Of a DNA stretch of 64,000 bases, positions 55,013 through 64,000 are shown one piece after another (positions within the stretch are counted from its first letter, which is position 1; every line of letters starts with the position of its first letter). The DNA comes from Eucommia ulmoides (lineage: Eukaryota; Streptophyta; Magnoliopsida; Garryales; Eucommiaceae). Both the position numbers and the translations under genes were made by a program. The stretch lies in the NCBI GenBank assembly GCA_016647705.1, contig CM028330.1:29158649-29222648 (forward strand), read 5' to 3'. The notes under the pieces were generated by a model, which worked only from the letters and a program-made list of their open reading frames with translations, did no database searches and had not been told where the DNA came from.

Positions 55013-58000
55013 TATGCTACTAATATTTCTTTGTTTCTAATTACTATACATGTTTTATCCTTTTTACTATGATAAACTCATTTTGTACTAGTAACAGGAT
55101 GAAAGTCAAGTCTAGAAACTAGAGACCAAACTTTATTTCTCTCAAATTGAAGTAATTCCTCTTGCAAAGAAGAGATCTGAGATTTATCAGTTAAAGCTTT
55201 GTTAACATTCTTATGTTCAATTCGAGATAAAAATGCAAGATTAGCAATATCTCTAAGAGAAGACCTAGTACTTTTATACCTTTCTCAAAATTACCAATAA
55301 TTTATTTTACCGAGTGTCCCAAAATTGTCTTTATAGCTCGTGGTAAAGTCGTCCCTTCGTTTTGTTGCTCTTCAATCTACGAATTTGATGGGTTTTTTCC
55401 TATTTCAACTCCTTGTTTTTTTTTTTTTACTTAATCATTATACTTGTATCATCATCATCCAAATTCTTTCTTGACACAACTAGATTAGATTTCTCAAATA
55501 CTACATGTATAGATTCTTCCAGAACTAATAAATGCTTATTATATACTCTATATGCTCTACTATCCGAAGCATACCCAAGGATGATACCATAATCTGATTT
55601 GACATCAAATTTACCCAAATTATTCTTATCATTTAAAATGAAACATTTACATCCTATAACTTTAAAATAAGATATATTTGGGATTTTGCCATTTCAAATC
55701 TCAAACGGGGTTTTATTTAAACCTCTTCGAATATATACTCTATTAATAACATGGCATGCATTACTTACCGCTTCGAACCAAAAATATTTCAGAAGATTAT
55801 TCTCGTTTAGCATAGTCTTGGTCATTTCGTAAAACATCATGTTCTTTCTTTCCACAACACCATTCTATTGTGATATTCTTGTGCAGAAAATTTGTGAGAA
55901 TATCCATGTTCATCACAATGACTAATAAACTCATCATTTTTAAATTTTTTGCCTCTATCATTATGAATATTAATTATGCATGATTATTTCTCATGTTGCA
56001 CACATTTACAAAACTTAGAGAATATAGATGCCACTTCACTTTTCTTAGATAACAAATATACCCATATTAGTCTAAAGTAGTCATTAGCAATCACAAATGT
56101 ATAGAATTTTCCTCCTAAACTAGCAATGGCATTAGGACCAAATAAGTCAAGATGCAATAGTTCAAGACACTTTAATGTGGATGTATGAAATTTATTCTTT
56201 AATGATGATCTAGATTGCTTACCTAATTGACATGCATCACATACTTTATATTTGATATATTTTAGAGCAGGAAATCCACGTACTAGACTTTTCTTAGACA
56301 AATTAGAAATTAACTCCATACTTGGATACCCAAGACGTCCATGCCATACCAACTATTTTCAGATAAAACATCTAAACATAATAATTTTTGTGCTGAAAGT
56401 CCTCAAATGAATATGTGTAAACATTTTCAACGCGTGATGCAACAAGTAAAATACTACTATCACGCATACTTAATAATGCATCTATTATTATCAAATATAA
56501 CACTATACCCTTTTATCACATAATTGACTTATACAAAGCAAATTATGTTTAAGTCCGTCGACTAATAACCTATCTTCAATAGTAGTAGACCCATTACCGA
56601 TATTACCTATACCGATAATCTTATCCTTTGCATTGTCTCGAAAAGTCACATGAACTCTATCTTTTAGTGTTAAGGACGTAAATTTAGATTTGTCACCCAT
56701 CATGTGCCAAAAACAACCACTATCCAGGAGCCATTTTTTATTGCCTATTGATACTTTCTGAATAAACTATATGGAGCACCTCAAATAGTTCTTAAGTGGT
56801 ACCCAATCTAAGTGGTCCGATCTTGTTAGCCAAAACAATTTTAGTTCCTTTAAGAACCCATAATTGTTTATAGTTAGATAATCTTTGAAAATACCTTGTT
56901 ACAGTATTCCCCAAAACATTACATCTAAAACCTTTAACAAAACTTTTAGTTTCAGAAAAGAATTTGTGAAATCTCTTTTATTTAATATTTTTCTGAAAAC
57001 TAATTCCAACTTGATCAAAAATTCCTCTTGAACTTTCCAAAAGCATTTTCAAATTATTTTCACCACCCATAAATTTGATAACAATAGAACATAAAGCCAA
57101 AATGTTGGATTTCAATTCATTGTTTTCATATTCAAGTTTAACTACTTGCTTGTTAAGTGTATTAATTGTACTTTATAGAGCACTTGGTTACCTCATCTCT
57201 AGTGGTCATCAGAGCAAGCAGGGATGAATCGCCGCTACTTGATTTTTCAGAATTACTTGATTCTGAGTCATCCAATGTGGCTTTTATAGACTTTTTCTTA
57301 CTCTTTTTCACCTTTTTCTTTTCTTTTTTTCGCTTATCTTTTTCCTTCTTTGGCCCGAGACAATTAGATTGACCAGTTTTGTGATAGTTGTAGCATTCAA
57401 CATTATTCATATTGATTTTTTCATTGGTATGTTTAAGTCGGATCATCTTTCTAAAAAAATTGGTGAAAAGAGTCACATCCTCTTCTTAGTCACTATCAAG
57501 ACTTATACCATCACTGTCATCATTTTTTTCATTCTTTTGAACTTTCAATGTCAGAGATTTAATTTTGTTGTTTCTTAATCCATCATCGTATCCACGAATA
57601 GCTGACTCATGGGTCATTAAGTTACCATTGAGTTCATCGATAGTGTATTTGGTGAGATCCTTAACTTTCTCGATTGCAGTCACTTTTGGTTCCCAGATTT
57701 TGGTCAACAATCTCAAAATATTTCATACTTTATCCTACATAGAATGCAACTTTCTTGAGTTGACCAAGATTGTTGCAAATATTGTTGAATCTGGTGTACA
57801 TTTCCAAGATTATTTCTGCATCACCCATTCTGAACACTTTGGACTGATGGATTAAGGCATTGATTTTAGATTTTTTTACTTCATTAGTTCCCTCATGTGT
57901 GATCTATAATGTACCCATATTTCTTTCATAGATCTGCAGCCTAAAATCCTACTATACTCATTTGCTCTAAAGAACAAAACAAAATGCTTATAGCTTGAGT

Positions 58001-58230
58001 ATTAATAGATAACTTTTGTTTATCAAACGGATTCAACTGTTCTTTCTTTTTAACGACTCCATTTCTTTAGGAACATATAGTCCATCTTCAATGACCAACC
58101 AAGCATCATAATTAGTGGCTTGAAGAAAGGCAATCATTTTATCTCTCCAGAATAAATAGTTATTACTTGTCAACAAAGAAGGAAGATACATAGATTATCC
58201 TTCAGCTAGAGTGTTTACGTGGTGTGCCAT
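55013..58230 (-). pseudogene. Ty1/copia gag-pol pseudogene, truncated in reverse transcriptase
   Basis: Minus strand from ATG 58230: MAHHVNTLAEG, stop, then Gag segment LTSNNYLFWRDKMIAFLQAT. LLTKIWEPKVTAIEKVKDLT (57716) follows. A zinc-knuckle-like CYNYHKTGQSNC (57400 region) with a lysine-rich stretch comes next. The protease region has MMGDKSKFTSLTLKDRV and LLVDGLKHNLLCISQLCDK. GAG-pre-integrase and integrase follow (HGRLGYPSMELISNLSKKSL, CDACQLGKQSRSS, LLHLDLFGPNAIASLGGK, KFDVKSDYGIILGYASDSRA). Last is the reverse transcriptase start (FERNKVWSLVSRLDFHPV, VIRNKEILVA). Reading stops at 55013 where the element G LTR starts. It is broken by several stops and frameshifts. The lineage resembles Sire/Tork-like copia. 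Confidence 0.85.
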
Positions 58231-58264
58231 GTGATCTTTTTAGCTAGGATTGTAAGTCTAATGA

Positions 58265-58279
58265 GCTACTTTGATACCA
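58265..58279 (-). other. Primer-binding site of the copia element, initiator tRNA-Met type
   Basis: On the minus strand TGGTATCAAAGTAGC, close to the standard TGGTATCAGAGC. It starts three bases after the LTR end CCAACA. Confidence 0.8.
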
Positions 58280-58281
58280 AT

Positions 58282-59370
58282 TGTTGGCCTAAAGGTCTAC
58301 CAAAGAGGGGGTGAATTATTTAATGATAAAAATTTAAACAATAAATTCAAATCTAATATATCGATTTCCCTAATTGATTATTATATTGTTAAGTAGGGAA
58401 AATATGTTTATCTAAGTGCACATCCAACCAAACAGAAAAGTAGCAATGCAGCACACAAGAATTTATCCTACTTCGACAAGTTACTCTTACGTACGTCTAG
58501 TCCCCCAAGTACCACAGGAATTTCGCAATCCACTAACCCTTTGATTCATTTCCCAGGTAGGAACCAAGCTTTATAATTCTGATTCTTTTCACAGACTTAG
58601 AATCAACCTTTACAACCCTGATTTTTTTCACATGCTCAAAATCAACATTTCACTCTCTTACACTATTACACTTATCCTTTTTGCAAGCTTGGAAAAAATA
58701 TTTACAACACTCTAATTCTATTACAGGAAGAATTCAAACCTAATCTTTTAAAATGCTAAAGATTAACCTAATCTTTTTTGTAGGCTAAAGATCAAACTTT
58801 AATCCTTTTTTTAAGATAAAGGTGAAACCCAAATTTTTTCACATGCTGAAGATCAAAACTTGGCTACCCTGATTAGGCAACAACCTAAAAGTGTTTAATT
58901 CACTCAAACTCACAAATACAAAAGATTTCTAAGTTTCTTCCCACAAGAAGTTTCTACCACTTCAATATAATTATACTCAATTAATGTCCAGAAATAATAA
59001 GTGATTGATTATATGTGAGGCACAAAGCCTATTTAGATAATTTAAAGCACAAATAACAGATAATCAGATTTCTTAAATAAAAATTGTTTTAATTTTTTTT
59101 TCACAATATTAGATTTAAAAAGCATTTTTTTCTCAAAACACTTTAGACAAGCAATTACACAAATAATCTAAGAAAGCATATTAAATATCTTGGAAAGATC
59201 TCACCAGAATTGGTTGAAAACAATTACGATAAGTCGATTAGCGCTTTACTTTTCTGTCACTTACTTTACTAATCTGCACCTTTCTGTGCTTTACTTTTTT
59301 GTTCTGCGTCTTTCCGCACATTAAATTTTATGTACTTTATATATATATAGTGCAAGAAAGGGCCACCTAT
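58282..59370 (-). repeat. copia 5' LTR (right edge approximate)
   Basis: Left edge TGTTGGCC (CCAACA on the minus strand) adjoins the PBS. AGAGGGGGTGAATTATTTAAT near 58304 is a common copia LTR-end motif. The right edge was not resolved; 59370 is a guess based on the change of sequence type near the TATATATATAG at 59339-59350. It contains the short tandem repeat at 58572-58865. Confidence 0.6.
58572..58865. repeat. Short diverged tandem repeat in the copia LTR
   Basis: About six units of 30-45 bp with the pattern AATCTTTT..G(A/C)C(T)AAAGATCAA.CTTT, for example GATTCTTTTCACAGACTTAG and AATCTTTTTTGTAGGCTAAA. Confidence 0.6.
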
Positions 59371-59725
59371 ACCTATTTTAGGTTTCTCTGTTAGTTGGGA
59401 ACTTTAAATGGTGGGTTAAGGGTGACTTTCTCTAAAAATATTTTCCTTTTCCAATTAAGGTTGGGCTGGAAAAAACTATACTCATTTCAATTTCTATAAA
59501 AAAAATATATATATATATTACTCTTTATTTTTCTTTTAAGAAAAATTTAAAAAAAAATTGTTGAATCTAATGTTTTGATGGACAATTAAATATTAATATT
59601 TTATAGAACTAATGTTTTTATTGAGTGACCAACCATAGTTGCACCCATTATGAATTCTTCAACGATTCTTCTTTTCGATCAAATATTTTTCTCATTTCAA
59701 CATATGGAACTTAAATATGTTTAAT
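59371..59725. other. 355 bp AT-rich spacer
   Basis: A (TA)n stretch near 59505-59519 and poly-A/T runs. No gene is seen. Confidence 0.5.
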
Positions 59726-60071
59726 GCATCCGCCATTAGATGTGAGAAAGAAAAAGTAAATTACTAGATGTATCATCCATCAGAGGCGAGAAAAGAAAGT
59801 AAAAGCAATGCATCCGCCATCAGAGACAGAAAAAGAAAGTAAATGGCAATGCATCTGCCATCAAAGGTGGGAATTCAATGCATCCGCCATCAGAGACAAG
59901 AATAAACGCATCCTCCATCAGAGGTAGTAATAAACGCATCTGCCATCTGAGGTAGGAATAATTGCATCTGCCATTAGAGGCAAAAATAAACACATCTTCC
60001 ATCCGAGGCAGGAATAAACACATCTGCGATCAGAGGTGGGAATAAATATATCTACCAGCAGGGATGAGAAT
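59726..60071. repeat. Minisatellite, about eleven GCATCYGCCATCAGAGG units
   Basis: Units begin at 59726 and repeat every 28-45 bp, becoming more regular (~29 bp) towards the right: GCATCCGCCATCAGAGACAA and GCATCTGCCATCTGAGGTAG, then variants ACATCTTCCATCCGAGG and ATATCTACCAGCAGGG. Both strands show open frames through it, because the unit lacks stops. No coding role is claimed. Confidence 0.88.
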
Positions 60072-61060
60072 TTAAGCTTTAAGGAGGGTCGACAAACCAG
60101 TCCTAGAAAATATACGCGGCAACATAGGGGACGTAGAATATTTATCATCAACATCTCCTAAGTTTGACTAGACCCAACCAAGGGTTTTTTGCATATCTTA
60201 TAACAACTAAGAATCAGGTCAAACATATTTGAACAAGATTTAGAAAACTAAACAGTAATGTAAATCAGGGATTTGTGGGAAAAGGTTAACACGTGGCAAG
60301 GTAGGGACCCCAAGAAAGACCGTTTAACAAGTCAGCATCTATCGTACATGTTGACTGGACCTTCTAGGACCTACCACCTATTCGACCTCCGACAATATAG
60401 CATAGGGAATTTGTCCCCCTGCGACTACCGCTCAGAAAACATAGTTAGGGCATCGACGACCTCACTTGTTACGAACACTGCTCAGCGATTAGAGCTGAGG
60501 GGTCCATCATAGAGATCTTTGACCAAGCATTCGCCTAGCGACAACCAACCAGAGTTTCCAAGTCACCAATCGAGCTCCTACAGGTCCATGGGCTAAGCCT
60601 AATACCCATATCCTTGTGGACTAACCCATGGTTGCTCATGAATGTTAAGGCCCACAAGCCTAAGACATGTTGTGCGCGTCCTCATTGGCCATGCAATTAA
60701 TTACAATAATTAACCATGCCAAGGGTCCTAATTTGGTAGGACTAATGTAAATCCACTCCTATAAATATTAAGATGGCTCCAGGTAATGTTGAGTATTGTC
60801 ATTTAAAGCAAATATCTATTCTTTTTTCCCGAGCACTTATTTTGACACTGGAGGGATTTCGTTGAGCACCACCCAACAGGTCTTTGTGCAGGTACAAACT
60901 TGGACATTGAGGACTAAGGACTTTTGACCGTTGAACTATTGACTTTATACCTTCGGCGAACACCAATCACCAAGCACCCAAGATCCACCTCAATAAGGAA
61001 AATCCACCTGGACCCTGACCGAACCAACTGCAGGTGTTTGTCGTATTTTTGACACCAACA
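60072..61060 (+). repeat. LTR-like sequence, probable solo or truncated LTR
   Basis: Has CCTATAAATATTAAG at 60760-60774 (TATA box), TTTTGACACTGGAGGGATTTC at 60840-60860 and a GACACCAACA end at 61051-61060. This is a layout I recall from plant LTR ends (TTGAGCGTCGGAGTG-like motif, then ...CAACA). No PBS or internal region follows and the left edge is unresolved. The minisatellite may belong to its U3. Confidence 0.5.
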
Positions 61061-61808
61061 AATGTCAATTGAGATATTATTATCAAAATCCAACTTAGGG
61101 GTGTCTTATGGTTGAAACCACTAAGCTTTGAAAGTTCAATGATAAAATATGATTCAATGAGAGAGTTTTACCGAAAGGCTTAGAAAATATTCTAGGTAAT
61201 TCCAAACTCTCCATAATAAAACATACGGGTCTTTAGAGGCTAGAGTTTGGTTAACAGACAATATTCATGAATTCTTAGTCTTCCAAAACTACCAACTCCC
61301 CTTATTATTATTTGCCCTTAACACTTTGAATCTTACTGTTCAGAGTCTTTCAATTGTATTCAATATTGAAACGATAAATTTAATACATGAAACTAAGGTA
61401 AGTGAAACATTTCATCCTCAGAAAATAGAAACAATAAATTATATACTGTTACTCGCACAAATGGCCAACCAAACTGTCCTAATGCACGTCCTTCTACATG
61501 GGAACCGTCTGGATGCTTGTAATGGACGTATGGACGCATGTAAGGTTTATTTTCCAAAAACTCCTTGGATAATTCTTTTCTTTGAAAAAACATGTCAGAT
61601 TGTGAATGTGATAGTGTGTGTGTGGATTGTGTATTCAAATATTAAAGGAAGCAATAAATTTAAGAAATTATGAAATCAAAATATGGAAGCGACTTTCATC
61701 TTCACTGGAATCTTAAGGTTGGCAGAAGTCTATCACGCAGGGTACAAAGATATGGAATGGACTATAATGAACTTAGTGAATGCAATTGAGAACTTTGAAA
61801 TACACTTA
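61061..61808. other. Spacer with no recognisable gene
   Basis: A 115-codon plus-strand open frame at 61326-61673 has no family resemblance and overlaps an open frame on the other strand, so I do not call it a gene. Confidence 0.4.
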
Positions 61809-61957
61809 GGTTGTATTTAGGTAAGATATTTGAAGGAGGAATTTCAATTCATGAAGGGATTTATAAATTGTTTCATAACAAAATTTCTTAAGAAAAAATT
61901 ACAAATCCATTCCCAAATGAAATTCATTCTTCAAATACTTTATACCCAAAGACAACC
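61809..61957. mobile_element. Tourist-like (PIF/Harbinger) MITE
   Basis: 149 bp with terminal inverted repeats GGTTGTATTTAGGTAAGATA / GGTTGTCTTTGGGTATAAAG (3' end read in reverse complement), both continuing into TATTTGAAG and GAATTTCA. It is flanked by TTA on each side (61806-61808, 61958-61960), the usual PIF/Harbinger target duplication. No coding capacity. Confidence 0.85.
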
Positions 61958-61960
61958 TTA

Positions 61961-63885
61961 ATAAAATGTGACAAGAAGAACTCTATTTGTAGCATTGTAA
62001 TAAGGTTGTTAGAAGATTTTAACTACAACGATATAGTGTTAGAGAATAATTTCGCAAATAAAGTGTTAAAGTGGAATAGTTTCTCAAATAATCATAGGAT
62101 CTATTTTAATTGTAACCAAAATAGTCAGAAACTAATTTTACCTAACAAATTATGCTTAATTTATGAGGATGCTTGTGTTATATGTGTTTCATACTTATCG
62201 ACCCAATCCTTCATATTGAGCCTCAAGATATTGACTCTATGACTTTTACTTGGTCAGCCTGACAAGAAACAACTCATTTGTTGACATGAAAATTCGAAAA
62301 TACATTTTTGGTGACGCAATAGTTGCATTCTTTGAACAACCTTTGAAATTGATTCAAGAGGTAGTACATTTGACTTTGTCAATCCCATTAAAGATGTCAT
62401 CCATCATACAAGTCAAAAACTCCTATAAAAATGTTATTAGTATTTAGAAAACACGAGACATTAAAGTTATGTTTGTTAGATGTCTGCCTACAATTTTGTT
62501 TTATTTTCTAAGGCAATGGTTTGGTTATTATGTTTTTTTATGTTATATCTAATATTAATATGGCATAGAAGAAAGAAATTCGTTGGCGTTTAAATAATAT
62601 TTCTAGTTCAAATCACTCTCAAAAAAATATTGAAACAAAAATCGAAATAGACATAATAAAAATTTATTTAGTTCTGATCCTAGATTCTAATAAAAAAAAT
62701 TATGACACGAGAATAAAAAATAAATAATATTTTCTAGTTTTTGTTTTATGTTTAAAAGAAAAAGGAAAATTGGAGGGAACAAAACATTACTCAAGTGCGA
62801 CCATGTTTATGTTTATGTCATGATTTATTTTTTTGTCATAACAAAAAATATATATTTTTATTAATTTTTTTTTTTTTTTATTTCAAAATTATTAAAATCG
62901 CAAACAAAGGCCTTCTGAAGGAATACAATAGAGAAAATTAATTAATTGTCCTCCAGTTAAATCTTTTCTTATGAAATAACTTTGACAACTATAAACATTA
63001 CTATTTCATGAATTAGAAAGAGTTTTCCTAACAAAAAAATCATATTGTCTTGTTTTTATTAAATAAACTTAGACCATTATTATACTTTTATTTTTCTAAA
63101 TTCATTTACTACACGAAGCAGGAAGAGAGAATTTTGACTAATTTTAAGAAATATTTTTTCCATTATTAACAATGATTCCATTTTCACTTCCCAAATTTAT
63201 TTTATTTTATTTTAGTATTATTATTATGTTATTTATCTTCCCAGGTCAACAGACATTGCAAGAGAATTCAACCTCATAAAGCACAAGCAACCATTTTATT
63301 TTTTTTTACCATCTTTTTTTATTAACAAACGGATGATCATAAGTGTTATTTTATTAATGTTAACAAACTTTGAGAGTTAATATTCACAATATGTTTACAA
63401 ATGAATAGTGAAAAAAAGTATCATTCAATTATATTAAAATCCATAACACGAATAGTAAATGTTCCCGATGACCCACAAAATCGTTTTAGCCTCTTCTAAA
63501 GATGAAATTAAGTACATTTTAAAAATACTAAAAAAAAAAAAATATGGCCATCTTGATCAAATTTTAATAAAATATTAATAGGAATATAATTAAATTAAAA
63601 TATTAATAACTCTACAAATTAAATTAAAAGCACAAATATATTTTTCATTAATAAAATTTAAATTCTATGACCATCAATTGATTAGGAGTTCTTTACATAA
63701 TAATTAGGTATTAAAAAGAAAAATTCTGAAAACTGAGGTTCATAATCTTATTTACGAGACACAAATAAAACGCAAATCTAAATTGCATTTTTCTTAAAAA
63801 CGCATAACCCTTATGCATTTTTAAAAAATAAAAATAAATAAAAATAAAACTCACGCAAAAGAAATATGTGTTTCTACGGTGAAGT

Positions 63886-63919
<34 letters not shown>

Positions 63920-64000
63920 GTTTATTATAAAAATTCAGGTTTTGCGTTTCCCGCCGTTTGGTTTCAAAATTTTGGCCGATTGAAAAACGCAATTTGGACT
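61961..64000. other. 2 kb AT-rich DNA without a recognisable gene
   Basis: Dominated by AT-rich low-complexity DNA, with poly-T at 62866-62879 and 63889-63917 and poly-A at 63530-63541. Short open frames (62006-62242, 62250-62447) show no domain. GCGTTT/AAACGC words cluster at 63770-63990. Confidence 0.45.

Noticed and set aside
57166-57372. Phe/Ser-rich plus-strand frame
   Set aside because: Antisense to the lysine- and serine-rich stretch of the copia Gag (57162-57476).
60788-61065. Short solo LTR 60794-61060 with AATGT target duplication
   Set aside because: AATGT occurs on both sides, but the TATA box at 60762 would then lie outside the LTR, and short matches of this kind are expected by chance in AT-rich DNA.
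61326-61673. 115-codon open frame as a small gene
   Set aside because: Overlaps an 81-codon frame on the other strand, has no domain and no visible promoter. AT-rich DNA gives such frames by chance.
63711-63992. 93-codon minus-strand frame with a poly-lysine run
   Set aside because: Created by the poly-T tract at 63889-63917; no domain or conserved context.

Overview
The window looks like repeat-rich, AT-rich nuclear DNA of a flowering plant, most likely intergenic heterochromatin. I found no intact host gene and no tRNA or rRNA gene. Nearly everything recognisable is a plant transposable element: Ty3/gypsy elements with a tRNA-Asp primer-binding site, a long-LTR Tat/Ogre-like element, a Ty1/copia element primed by initiator tRNA-Met, a Ty3/gypsy pol remnant, PIF/Harbinger-like inverted-repeat elements, and mobile-domain pseudogenes. 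Species cannot be told from the sequence.

The dominant component is one family of LTR elements, present eight times and labelled A, B, C, D, E, F, H and I here. Each has LTRs of about 1.1-1.6 kb starting TGATAGGTG or TGATGAGTGG, a PBS matching TGGCGCCGTTGCCGGGGA (complement of the plant tRNA-Asp 3' end), at most one ~328-codon Athila-like Gag ORF, then ~1.5 kb of non-coding 3' internal DNA and a G-rich polypurine tract. No copy has protease, reverse transcriptase, RNase H or integrase, so these are non-autonomous, TR-GAG-like derivatives of an Athila-type element. Two copies (A, E) have lost almost all of gag as well.

Layout: 1-8071 is minus-strand element B, split by plus-strand element A (1654-5602); B sits inside minus-strand element C (8072-11606 visible). 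11607-12424 is a decayed Transposase_32-like ORF. 12423-22742 is plus-strand element H with the complete element I (15140-20306) nested in it. 22743-25959 is a Ty3/gypsy pol tail plus an LTR-like stretch carrying a PIF/Harbinger-like element. 27478-29504 and 30226-36800 are decayed plant-mobile-domain and DUF7745-like pseudogenes; the second is split by element D (31101-36458). 38302-43304 is element E. 43900-55007 is a minus-strand Tat/Ogre-like element G (gag remnant, PBS, ~3.5 kb LTR) whose LTR is split by element F (46625-52099, perfect target duplication GTTGC). G itself interrupts a minus-strand copia element (55013-58282 plus LTR) within the start of its reverse transcriptase. 59726-61060 is a minisatellite next to LTR-like DNA. 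61061-64000 is AT-rich and holds one clear Tourist-like MITE.

The most unusual signal is the promoter design of the dominant family. Each LTR carries an array of 12-18 bp palindromes whose sequence changes between subfamilies (centres CTGCAG, CCTAGG, CCGCGG) while self-complementarity is kept. These are followed by T-tracts spaced about 10 bp apart and then, in several copies, a TATA box. Downstream of gag are two conserved hairpins, one with a compensatory base-pair change, and three spaced copies of the polypurine motif AAGTTTGGGGG.
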